Source: Fidelibacterota bacterium (GTDB taxonomy: Bacteria; Fidelibacterota; SORT01). From it: a stretch of 64,000 nt of DNA. The notes beneath the pieces are model-generated. The model searched no databases. It saw nothing but the letters and a program-made list of their open reading frames with translations, and was not told where the DNA came from. Made by a program: the position numbers and the translations under genes. How positions within the stretch are numbered: the stretch's first letter is position 1; each line of letters begins with the position of its first letter. The stretch is taken from assembly GCA_022571215.1 (NCBI GenBank), contig JACZYG010000005.1, positions 50,653-114,652 of the forward strand. The letters run 5' to 3'. Shown piece by piece: positions 56,441 to 64,000 of this stretch.

Positions 56441-57640
56441 CTATCTATCGAGCTCCCCGGCGATAATATTCAAGGATCCCAAATTCGATACGATATCTGA
56501 AAACATCGCTCCCTTCATAAGCTTCTTGAAAATCGTATAATTTATGAATGACGGCGGTCTGATTCTGACTCTATACGGTTCTCTCTTTCCATTTGAGACA
56601 ATATAAAAGCCCAATTCTCCGTTTGGCGATTCCGTACCCATATATATTTCGCCTACGGGAGGTAGAATTCCCCTGTTCTCCATAGTCACTTCAAAATGAT
56701 GTATCAGTCCCTCGATGGTAGTGTATACTTCATCCTTGCCCGGCAGAGTCAGTTTGGAATCCGGGTCTATATTCACATCTCCATCGGGAAGATTCGCCAG
56801 TACCTGCTTGACTATACCGAGAGACTGCCTCATCTCTTCCATTCTGACCAAGTATCTGTCAAACGCATCGCCGTTTTCGCCTACGGGCACTTCAAATTCA
56901 AAATCTTCATATGAGGAGTAGGGCAGATCCTTTCTCATATCATAATTTATACCGGATGCTCTTGCCACAGGTCCTGTGAGACTGTATTTGATCACATCTT
57001 CTTTTGAAATTACTCCGATATTATAAGTCCGGTCTTGAAATATCCTGTTATGATTCAGGAGCTTTTCTATCTCGTCAATGGTCTTCGGAAACTGTTTGAC
57101 CCATTTGAGAACGGCATCGGGAAAGTCTTCAGGCAGATCAGCCATCAAACCGCCTACCCGCGTATAGCTGGTGGTTAAGCGCGCTCCTGTAGCCCATTCA
57201 AACAGATCATACAATTTCTCGCGTTCACGAAAGCCGTACAGAAATACTGTCATAGCCCCTAAATCCATTGCCGCGGTTCCAATCGACACAAGATGGTCGG
57301 CGATACGGGAAAGCTCTGACATCAGAACGCGGATATACTGCCCTCGCTTCGGGATCTCAATTCCGAATAGTTTCTCCGCAGCCAGCGAAAACCCTATATT
57401 ATTGGAGAGTGGAGAAAGGTAGTTCATCCTGTCGGTAACGGTAACAAACTGGTTGTAAGACATATGTTCCGCTAATTTTTCGAAGCCCGTGTGCAGAAAC
57501 CCGATATGCGGCTCAACGTTTAAAACCTTTTCACCGTCAAGCTCCATAACAATCTGCAGTGTGCCGTGAGTAGCAGGATGTTGAGGACCGAAACTCAACT
57601 CAAGTATTTCGCCTTGAAGATCATTCTCTACTCTAACCAA
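56441..57640 (-). CDS. nuoD: NADH-quinone oxidoreductase subunit D
   Basis: 49-kDa-type subunit that forms the quinone site together with NuoB. 399 residues. Conserved: FGPQHPATHGTLQIVMELDGE, GFLHTGFEKLAEHMSYNQ and the C-terminal IAGELDR. It is separate from nuoC, unlike the fused E. coli protein. The start is TTG directly after the nuoC TAA, with GAGGGAG inside the end of nuoC. Confidence 0.96.
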   Translation of the reverse strand: MVRVENDLQGEILELSFGPQHPATHGTLQIVMELDGEKVLNVEPHIGFLHTGFEKLAEHMSYNQFVTVTDRMNYLSPLSNNIGFSLAAEKLFGIEIPKRGQYIRVLMSELSRIADHLVSIGTAAMDLGAMTVFLYGFREREKLYDLFEWATGARLTTSYTRVGGLMADLPEDFPDAVLKWVKQFPKTIDEIEKLLNHNRIFQDRTYNIGVISKEDVIKYSLTGPVARASGINYDMRKDLPYSSYEDFEFEVPVGENGDAFDRYLVRMEEMRQSLGIVKQVLANLPDGDVNIDPDSKLTLPGKDEVYTTIEGLIHHFEVTMENRGILPPVGEIYMGTESPNGELGFYIVSNGKREPYRVRIRPPSFINYTIFKKLMKGAMFSDIVSNLGSLNIIAGELDR

Positions 57641-58144
57641 TTAATACCGCTCCCTCTCCCTTTGAATGATCTTGAATGAGTCCCGCTCACCCCGCCCTTT
57701 TAGAGGATAATCCTTTCTTAAAGGATGTCCCTCGTAATCATCAGGCATTAAAATTCGTTTCAAATTCGGGTGCCCTTTGAATTTGATTCCAAAAAGATCC
57801 CATACTTCTCTTTCAAGCCATTCAGCTGAATGCCAGATTTCGGAAACTGTATCTATCTCTTCATCTCCAAACATAAATGCGCGCAGTATCAAAGTTTCCA
57901 TACTTGCCATATTCCGTAAAACATAAATAACGGCAAGCCGCTCAGGGGAATCTAGCTCAAGAAAATCAACGGCGGTCAGGTCTGTAAGAAATTCAAATCT
58001 CATTCCCGCATCGGTTCGGCAATAATCAAGAATATCCAATATCTTATCCGACTTGACACTGACGGCATCTTCCGAATCGAATTCAGGACCCTCAAGAATT
58101 TCATCAGGGAATTTCAGCTTGATCTTTTCTGTGAACTCGCTCAT
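57641..58144 (-). CDS. nuoC: NADH-quinone oxidoreductase subunit C
   Basis: 30-kDa-type subunit, 167 residues. Signature: [20 protein letters not shown] and [25 protein letters not shown]. It starts one base after nuoA, so there is no room for nuoB, which normally separates nuoA and nuoC. Confidence 0.96.
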   Translation of the reverse strand: MSEFTEKIKLKFPDEILEGPEFDSEDAVSVKSDKILDILDYCRTDAGMRFEFLTDLTAVDFLELDSPERLAVIYVLRNMASMETLILRAFMFGDEEIDTVSEIWHSAEWLEREVWDLFGIKFKGHPNLKRILMPDDYEGHPLRKDYPLKGRGERDSFKIIQRERERY

Positions 58145-58145
58145 T

Positions 58146-58511
58146 TTAATCCCACTCCAACGCGCCCATTTTCCACACGTAGATCAATCCGACTACAAGT
58201 ATTCCGAGAAACGTCAGCATTTCAATAAATATGAACGTGCCGATATTCAGCAGTTCCTTAAAAACAACCGCCCAGGGATACATAAACACCACTTCTATAT
58301 CGAAGATGATAAAGATAATTGCGATAATGAAAAATTTTACTGAAAACCGTGTCCGGGCAAATGATGTAGGCGTCGTACCCGATTCATACGGCTCTAAATC
58401 TGTCTCCGAGCGACGTTTGGGCTGCAGTAACCGTACCAAGAAGAGCATAACGGCTATCAATCCAAAAACTATGACACCGAGAAAAAATAATGGGAGATAT
58501 TCCCCTAACAT
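58146..58511 (-). CDS. nuoA: NADH-quinone oxidoreductase subunit A
   Basis: 121 residues, three helices. The conserved loop reads [21 protein letters not shown] and helix 2 [18 protein letters not shown], both typical of NuoA. The ATG overlaps the stop codon of the thioesterase gene (TGATG). Confidence 0.96.
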   Translation of the reverse strand: MLGEYLPLFFLGVIVFGLIAVMLFLVRLLQPKRRSETDLEPYESGTTPTSFARTRFSVKFFIIAIIFIIFDIEVVFMYPWAVVFKELLNIGTFIFIEMLTFLGILVVGLIYVWKMGALEWD

Positions 58512-58999
58512 CAGTTGACGTTTTCTGAATTCAGTTCGCTGCGCGCTTTCATTCTCAATTCTCTTCTTTTAACTGCCGCCTCATATCTTCTTTTTTCTGT
58601 TTCAGATTCAGGAATCACTTTAGGAATTTCGGTTGGTTTACCGTTTTCATCAAGCGCTACGAAAGTCAGGTAAGCAGAACTCGTATGAAACCTTTCACCC
58701 GTCAGCGGGTTTTCGGACTCGACCCTAACGCCTATTTCCATCGAAGTGTTGTGAGTATAGTTTACAGACGCTCTCAGAATGATCATGTTGCCTAATTTGA
58801 TGGGATACCGAAAATCAAGAGAGTCCACTGACGCGGTCACGACCGGTTTCCTGCAATGGCGCAATCCGCTCATCGCCGCGGCGATATCAATAAGGTGCAT
58901 TACCTTTCCGCCAAGCATGTTTCCGAGATTATTCGCATCATTCGGCTGAACCAATTCCATCATTTGGATCTGCGAATTTGAAACCGTTTTATCTTTCAA
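58511..58999 (-). CDS. Hotdog-fold acyl-CoA thioesterase at the head of the nuo operon
   Basis: 162-residue cytoplasmic acyl-CoA hydrolase of the YciA/BFIT type. Motifs: NNLGNMLGGKVMHLIDIAAAM, ASVDSLDFRYPIKLGNMI and SSAYLTFVALDENGKP. The C-terminal 30 residues are basic and helical. TTG start; an in-frame stop shortly upstream excludes a longer N-terminus. It is coupled to nuoA by a one-base overlap, so the enzyme is transcribed with complex I. Chain-length preference cannot be read from the sequence. Confidence 0.9.
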   Translation of the reverse strand: MKDKTVSNSQIQMMELVQPNDANNLGNMLGGKVMHLIDIAAAMSGLRHCRKPVVTASVDSLDFRYPIKLGNMIILRASVNYTHNTSMEIGVRVESENPLTGERFHTSSAYLTFVALDENGKPTEIPKVIPESETEKRRYEAAVKRRELRMKARSELNSENVN

Positions 59000-59058
59000 C
59001 TTTATATCCAGACACTAATATCAGCCCTCTCGCTCCAGAATAAACCCCCCTCAAATCT

Positions 59059-59152
59059 TTCTTGAAATCTCAATTCAAGAAGGAAAAAATATAGCCAAGA
59101 ATGGCTTAAATTTCAAAGTATATTTTTAAAAGAAGAATAGGAGAATTCTCCT
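59059..59152 (-). terminator. Inverted repeats after the nuoL2-M2-N2 unit, possible terminator
   Basis: Read in the direction of transcription after nuoN2: a 14-base palindrome AGGAGAATTCTCCT (59139-59152) followed by ATTCTTCTTTT; then AGCCA-TTCT-TGGCT with ATATTTTTT after it; then TTCTTGAA-N7-TTCAAGAA (59059-59081). The second has the best terminator shape though its stem is only five pairs. The 166-base gap probably ends the upstream unit and contains the promoter of the thioesterase-nuo operon, which I could not pin down. Confidence 0.45.
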
Positions 59153-59165
59153 GTCCCTCAAGATA

Positions 59166-60653
59166 TTAATGAATTATAAGAAGTTTCAAAGAGGCGTGCG
59201 CGAAATCTGAAAGGGGCGCCCAATAGAGACCTAATAAAAGTACTGGAAATGCTAGCATTCCTATTACCGCGACAGGAGTTTTAATGATAGGCATCTCTGA
59301 ATCCACAGCCTCTCCTCTTACGAACATTGCTCTTAATACCCGCGCGTAATAATAAAGCGACACCACGCTATTCAATGCTCCTATTATTGCCAAAGGATAG
59401 TATGCTGAACCACCCTTTATGAGTGCGGCAAAGAGATAAAATTTTCCTATAAATCCGACTGTCGGCGGAATACCTGCAAGAGAAAACATAAATATTCCCA
59501 TACATACAGCCAAAAACGGCGCCTTGTATACAAGTCCGTTATAACCGTCAATCTCCTCTGATCCGAACCGGTCGGCGACATTCAGAACCACAAAAAATGC
59601 CCCGAGGTTCATCAAATAATATGCACTGAGGTAGAACATCATAGCAAATAGACCGTCCTGTGTCAGCACTACTATACCCATAAGAACGTATCCGGCATGA
59701 GCAATACTCGAGTATGCCAACAGACGTTTGACGTTGTCCTGTTTCAATGCCACTAAATTTCCGAGTGTCATGGTTATAGCAGAGATCCACATCATTATCT
59801 CCGGCCAAGCCAATTGTTCGAGCGCACCCCAACTCGCCATGTTAACATTATCCTGCGAAACAAACGCCGTGTTGAGAAATCGGATCAGCAAAGCGAAACC
59901 GGCAGCCTTAGGACCGACTGACAGGAAGGCCGTAAATGCTGTCGGAGAACCTTCGTAAACATCAGGCGCCCAAAAATGAAATGGAACAGACGCTATTTTG
60001 TAACCAAACCCTGCAAGGATCATCAAAAACGAAACGAGAACCGTGAGATCGCCTGAATTGTTTTGCGAAAGTATTCGCCCGATCTCGGAGATGTCTAAAG
60101 TACCCGTGAGTCCGTATAATAGTGAGAAACCATAGAGCATAATTCCCGAAGAGACGCCGCCGTAAATTACATACTTAAGAGCTGCCTCACTTCCTCTCTT
60201 CGAGTCTTTGAGGTAGCCTGAAACAATGTAGGAAGTAACGCTCACCAATTCAAATGCAATGTATACCAACAGGAGGTTCATCGCCGAAGCGAGTAGAAAC
60301 ATTCCGAGAGTGATCAGAAGAACAAATGTATTGAATTCGCCATGAAATTTTCCCTTCATCTCTAAAGAAGTTGACGAGATAACTACCGTAAAAAACGCCG
60401 TCAGTACGAAGAGAAATTTAAAGAAGAAAGAGAATGGATCATGCGCTATCATCCCTAAAAAGAGGCTTGTTTCAACATTCGAGTAAGAAGAAAGAAGCGT
60501 TACCAGCGTAAAAACTAATCCGGCAGCCGCTACATATGCAGTATAATTCGATTCTTCTTTTTTTAAGAACAGATCATAAACGATCAAAACCAAGATCGTC
60601 AGAGTCAGCATCAACTCCGGAATGAAATAATTTAGGCTGCTGATATTATCCAA
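59166..60653 (-). CDS. nuoN: Second NADH-quinone oxidoreductase subunit N
   Basis: 495 residues, paralogue of the gene at 44-46 kb but clearly diverged. Conserved: LKYVIYGGVSSGIMLYGFSL, PFHFWAPDVYEGSPTAFTAF, VKRLLAYSSIAHAGYVLMG and AGIPPTVGFIGKFYLF. TTG start, 14 bases after nuoM2. It closes a separate nuoL-M-N unit. Confidence 0.94.
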   Translation of the reverse strand: MDNISSLNYFIPELMLTLTILVLIVYDLFLKKEESNYTAYVAAAGLVFTLVTLLSSYSNVETSLFLGMIAHDPFSFFFKFLFVLTAFFTVVISSTSLEMKGKFHGEFNTFVLLITLGMFLLASAMNLLLVYIAFELVSVTSYIVSGYLKDSKRGSEAALKYVIYGGVSSGIMLYGFSLLYGLTGTLDISEIGRILSQNNSGDLTVLVSFLMILAGFGYKIASVPFHFWAPDVYEGSPTAFTAFLSVGPKAAGFALLIRFLNTAFVSQDNVNMASWGALEQLAWPEIMMWISAITMTLGNLVALKQDNVKRLLAYSSIAHAGYVLMGIVVLTQDGLFAMMFYLSAYYLMNLGAFFVVLNVADRFGSEEIDGYNGLVYKAPFLAVCMGIFMFSLAGIPPTVGFIGKFYLFAALIKGGSAYYPLAIIGALNSVVSLYYYARVLRAMFVRGEAVDSEMPIIKTPVAVIGMLAFPVLLLGLYWAPLSDFAHASLKLLIIH

Positions 60654-60667
60654 TTAAAATCTCTCTC

Positions 60668-62170
60668 TTACTGCAATGCAGTAATTGCTCCTGACTTAAC
60701 CATCTCGATAATGCCGTTCATCGTTTCCGACATCATTCCGAGAATCGGCATCGGGTAGAATCCGAGAATTATTGTTATTATCGCAAGCGGAACAACGGTA
60801 AATAATTCCCGTCCGCTTATTTCTGATAATCCCGCCCATTTTTCATTAAGCTTGCCGAGAAAAATCTTTTGATATGCCCATAAAAAATATGCCGCATTTA
60901 AGACTATTCCCATAACTGCCAGTCCTGTCAGCCATCTGAATGTTGAGGAGTTGTGTTCCGCCCCGAAACCCCCGATTAGGGTGAGAGCTTCGCTTATAAA
61001 TCCTGAAAATCCCGGGAGTCCCAGTCCGGCGAAGAATGCCAGCGCAACCATACCGCCGTAAATAGGCATTCTAACAGCTAAACCGCCAAATCCGTCCACA
61101 TCTCTTATATGAGTTCTGTCATAAATTACTCCCACCAACAGGAAGAGCATTGCGGATATAGTTCCGTGGTTAAACATTTGAAGAACGGCCCCGTTCATTC
61201 CCGCTGTGGTAAGGGCAGCCATTCCGAGTAGACAGAAACCCATATGGCTGATACTTGAGTAAGCGACAAGCCTCTTCAAATCTGTCTGCGCAAGCGCGCA
61301 AAGAGCGCCGTATATAATATTTATTACGCCCAACACGCCCAATGGAACTGCAAACCATAACGTCGCATCGGGTAATACCGGAAAATTAATCCGAAGGATT
61401 CCATAAATACCCATTTTCAATAAAACACCGGCAAGGATAACGCTGACGGCTGTCGGCGCCTCCACATGAGCATCGGGAAGCCACGTATGGAACGGAAAAA
61501 TGGGTACTTTGATAGCGAACCCGATGAACAATGCAAGGAATACCCAAATTTGGAAGTTGTAATCGTACTTTGTTTGCATTAGTGTCAACATATTGAATGT
61601 ATGCGGTTCGTTGTAAAAGTATAATGCCAGCATCGCCAGCAGAAGTAAAACACTTCCGAATAGCGTATATAGGAAGAATTTGATCGAAGCGTACTCTCTC
61701 CGCGGTCCACCCCAGATTCCGATAAGGAAATACATCGGCAGCAGCATGACTTCCCAAAAGATGTAGAAGAGGAAAAAGTCTATTGATACGAAGACTCCCA
61801 TCATTCCGGCATCTAACAATAGAAATAGAGCAAAATACCCCTTAACTGCTTTATCAATGTTCCATGACGCAAAGATACATATGAAGGAAAGTAATGCAGT
61901 CAGCAACACCATCGGAGCGCTTAACCCGTCGATTCCCATAAAGTACTCGATGTTGAAAGCCGGAATCCATGAATAATGTTCAACGAATTGCATCGCCGTG
62001 GTAGTTCTGTCGAAAACAAGGAACATCTGGACCGCCAACCAGAGCTGTAACCCCGTCGTGACTGCCGCTACGACTTTAATCACATAAGTCTTATCACGGG
62101 GAATGAATAATATAGCGAACATCCCGAGAACAGGTATAAAGGTCAATGCCGAGAGTAAATGATTTTGCAT
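60668..62170 (-). CDS. nuoM: Second NADH-quinone oxidoreductase subunit M
   Basis: 500 residues, paralogue of nuoM at 47.8-49.3 kb. Conserved: FLFYIFWEVMLLPMYFLIGIW, KVPIFPFHTWLPDAHVEAPT, KRLVAYSSISHMGFCLLGMA and GLGLPGFSGFISEAL. ATG start, 22 bases after nuoL2. It lacks the hydrophilic tail of the first NuoM. Confidence 0.95.
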   Translation of the reverse strand: MQNHLLSALTFIPVLGMFAILFIPRDKTYVIKVVAAVTTGLQLWLAVQMFLVFDRTTTAMQFVEHYSWIPAFNIEYFMGIDGLSAPMVLLTALLSFICIFASWNIDKAVKGYFALFLLLDAGMMGVFVSIDFFLFYIFWEVMLLPMYFLIGIWGGPRREYASIKFFLYTLFGSVLLLLAMLALYFYNEPHTFNMLTLMQTKYDYNFQIWVFLALFIGFAIKVPIFPFHTWLPDAHVEAPTAVSVILAGVLLKMGIYGILRINFPVLPDATLWFAVPLGVLGVINIIYGALCALAQTDLKRLVAYSSISHMGFCLLGMAALTTAGMNGAVLQMFNHGTISAMLFLLVGVIYDRTHIRDVDGFGGLAVRMPIYGGMVALAFFAGLGLPGFSGFISEALTLIGGFGAEHNSSTFRWLTGLAVMGIVLNAAYFLWAYQKIFLGKLNEKWAGLSEISGRELFTVVPLAIITIILGFYPMPILGMMSETMNGIIEMVKSGAITALQ

Positions 62171-62192
62171 TTCGAGTTTATGCCTCCATTAA

Positions 62193-64000
62193 CTAAAATA
62201 ATGCCTGAAAAATAAAAAATACCAATATGCCGACTACGAGAAAGGAGACGTAATTCTCCACAGTACCGGTCTGCAGCCTCCTTAATCGTTCACCGAAGAA
62301 GGTCGTAATGGATGCCGTGCCGTTAACGGCTCCATCCACAATATTATCGTCAAACCACCTGCTCGCCTTTGAAATCAACAGAGTAATGGTCGCCGTACCG
62401 TTCACCGCTCCGTCTATAACGGTAGTGTCAAATTTAGCGCTTGCTTTTGATAAACCTAAAACGCCCTTAATAATCGTCGCACCATAAAATTCATCAAAGT
62501 AATATTTGTTTCTCAAGAGTTTGTAAATAGATGACAGAGATTTAGATACTTTCACCGCAGAAAGACTTTTCTTCAAATAGAACAGATAAGCCAGTAAAAT
62601 TCCTATTCCCGCTACAAAGATCGATAACCACATGGCGATAGTGTGCGCTGTTTCTTCCGAAGCGCCATGACCGATAACACCTTCTGCAACCGCTGCTACT
62701 CCGACAGCGATTGACTCGGGCTTGTGAATGAGATGCTGGAACCATCCCGCGTACTCTCCCACTACGGGTAGATATTCAAAACCGCGCCACTGATCAAAAG
62801 TGATCAGAATGGTTATCGTCGCCAAAATGCCCATAGGAATGGTCATTAATCCCGGCGATTCATGAACCTTCGCATAGATTTCTTCGTCTCGCGGTTCACC
62901 GTAAAATGTAATGAACAGCGCTCTAAACATATAAAAGGCTGTGAGACCTGCCGATACTAAAGGGAGAATAAAGAGCATTATATGCCCCGGACGAGCAAGA
63001 CCGAATTCGAGCGCTGAGGCTAAGATAGCGTCTTTGCTAAAAAATCCCGAAAAGCCGGGCACACCCGAAATAGCGAGAGTTGCGATTAAAAATGTCCAGA
63101 AAGTAATCGGCATTTTTTTCTTGAGACCTCCCATTGAAAACATATCGTTTGTATGGACAGCGTGTATAACGCTTCCTGCTCCAAGAAAGAGGAGAGCTTT
63201 AAAGAATGCGTGAGTGGTCAAATGCCAAAGACCAGAGACGTAGCCTCCCACGCCAAGCGCCAATATCATGAATCCGAGCTGGGAGACCGTTGAATACGCC
63301 AAGACTTGTTTGATGTCTTTTCTTACTACCGCTATGGTCGCCGTGACGAAGGCGGTTATCGCTCCAACGTATGCGATGAACAGCAACGCGCCCGGTGAGA
63401 ATAGGGGGTAGATTCTACCTACCATATACACACCGGCGGCTACCATCGTCGCAGCATGTATCAATGCGCTTACGGGAGTCGGGCCCTCCATGGCGTCAGG
63501 CAGCCAAATATGCAGAGGAACCTGAGCTGATTTTCCTACCGCTCCCATAAACAGAGCAATTCCCGCTGCCGTAAACAGACCGTCACTCATGGCGCCTGCG
63601 TCTACCCCGGCAATGATATCGCCGTAATTAAACGAACCGACCGCAGTGAAGAAGAGCAGAACGCCGATGAAAAATCCGAAATCTCCCACTCGATTAGTGA
63701 TAAACGCTTTCTTCCCCGCATTTGATGCCGAATCTTTTTCAAACCAGAAACCGATTAAGAGATATGAGCTTATTCCCACAAGTTCCCAACCGATATACAA
63801 TCCGAACAGATTATTCGACAAAACTATTATCAACATAGAAAACGAGAAAAGAGACAAGTACGCGAAATACCTATTATATCTCGGATCATCTTTCATATAT
63901 GAGATCGAATATATATGAATCAGGCTGCTCACAAGAGTAACTACAAGCAGCATCATTATTGTGAGATTATCAACGAGGATACCCAACTCGATAACAAAAT
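62193..64000 (-). CDS. nuoL: Second NADH-quinone oxidoreductase subunit L, 5' end beyond the right edge
   Basis: About 601 residues visible; the frame is open to the edge and the N-terminal helices are missing. Conserved: [61 protein letters not shown] and GVPGFSGFFSKDAIL. In the C-terminal lateral-helix region a motif is repeated: TVIDGAVNGTATIT and NIVDGAVNGTASIT, about 35 residues apart, not present in the first NuoL, which has a single [10 protein letters not shown]. An apparent TTG start at 63986 is inside the gene and should be ignored. Confidence 0.94.
   Translation of the reverse strand, partial: FVIELGILVDNLTIMMLLVVTLVSSLIHIYSISYMKDDPRYNRYFAYLSLFSFSMLIIVLSNNLFGLYIGWELVGISSYLLIGFWFEKDSASNAGKKAFITNRVGDFGFFIGVLLFFTAVGSFNYGDIIAGVDAGAMSDGLFTAAGIALFMGAVGKSAQVPLHIWLPDAMEGPTPVSALIHAATMVAAGVYMVGRIYPLFSPGALLFIAYVGAITAFVTATIAVVRKDIKQVLAYSTVSQLGFMILALGVGGYVSGLWHLTTHAFFKALLFLGAGSVIHAVHTNDMFSMGGLKKKMPITFWTFLIATLAISGVPGFSGFFSKDAILASALEFGLARPGHIMLFILPLVSAGLTAFYMFRALFITFYGEPRDEEIYAKVHESPGLMTIPMGILATITILITFDQWRGFEYLPVVGEYAGWFQHLIHKPESIAVGVAAVAEGVIGHGASEETAHTIAMWLSIFVAGIGILLAYLFYLKKSLSAVKVSKSLSSIYKLLRNKYYFDEFYGATIIKGVLGLSKASAKFDTTVIDGAVNGTATITLLISKASRWFDDNIVDGAVNGTASITTFFGERLRRLQTGTVENYVSFLVVGILVFFIFQALF

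Noticed and set aside
63986..63986. TTG as start of the second nuoL
   Set aside because: The frame stays open to the window edge and the expected N-terminal helices of NuoL are missing, so the start is outside.

Overview
All 58 protein-coding genes I can support in this window lie on the minus strand, mostly with overlaps or gaps of a few bases. No tRNA, rRNA, CRISPR array or insertion sequence is visible. The gene set points to a diderm bacterium: it has LolCDE lipoprotein export, a System I cytochrome c maturation cluster and NADH-quinone oxidoreductase (complex I). It also has deoxyxylulose-pathway enzymes (Dxs, IspH), PdxS/PdxT vitamin B6 synthesis, a c-di-AMP cyclase, pyruvate:ferredoxin oxidoreductase and B12-dependent acyl-CoA mutation. 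This would fit a member of the FCB superphylum, for example a Marinimicrobia/SAR406- or Calditrichota-like lineage. That placement is inferred from gene content and style, not from a marker tree.

Layout, left to right (transcription runs right to left). 1-2376: ClpC, cut by the left edge. 2629-8368: prfB, lysS, lolC, lolE, lolD; prfB carries the classical programmed +1 frameshift. 8369-9439: a gene-free kilobase dominated by two tandem 334-bp copies of a hairpin-rich repeat, followed by a 49-bp nested palindrome. 9440-22095: one long gene run, probably one transcript or several coupled ones, reading ccmE-A-B-C-D, a type-II GAPDH-like gene, a metallo-hydrolase, moaD, moaE, tilS, hpt, ftsH, folP, cdaA, glnB, glnA. 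22215-25073: a YbdK-type ligase and a B12 acyl-CoA mutase large subunit. 25179-27672: a three-gene unit of a membrane AMIN-TPR protein, a small coiled-coil protein and a MinD/ParA-like ATPase. 27728-31996: ispH, pdxS, pdxT, dxs. 32172-38368: porA, porB, a DHH phosphoesterase, dcd, moaA. 38369-39063: a second repeat block, related to the first. 39064-44251: cobO, moaB, moeA and a 949-residue FAD/Fe-S D-2-hydroxyacid dehydrogenase. 44258-58999: a complex I operon headed by an acyl-CoA thioesterase gene. 59166-64000: a second nuoL-nuoM-nuoN set, cut by the right edge.

Physiology. The genes outline respiration with NADH feeding complex I, c-type cytochromes, and pyruvate oxidation through a ferredoxin-linked enzyme. 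They also indicate oxidation of a D-2-hydroxyacid and B12-dependent rearrangement of a branched acyl-CoA, with CobO supplying the cofactor's adenosyl group. Molybdenum cofactor genes are present (moaA, moaD, moaE, moaB, moeA), but no Mo enzyme is in the window.

Most unusual points: the complete-looking nuo operon has no nuoB and no nuoI; a Na+/H+ antiporter and an unknown 190-residue protein sit between nuoM and nuoN; CcmE carries the rare Cys-x-x-x-Tyr haem site in place of His; the acyl-CoA mutase has the two substrate residues of isobutyryl-CoA mutase; the AMIN-TPR/MinD unit looks undescribed; and the repeat blocks are built almost entirely from small hairpins. TTG start codons are very common (13 of 58 genes, counting my start choices).
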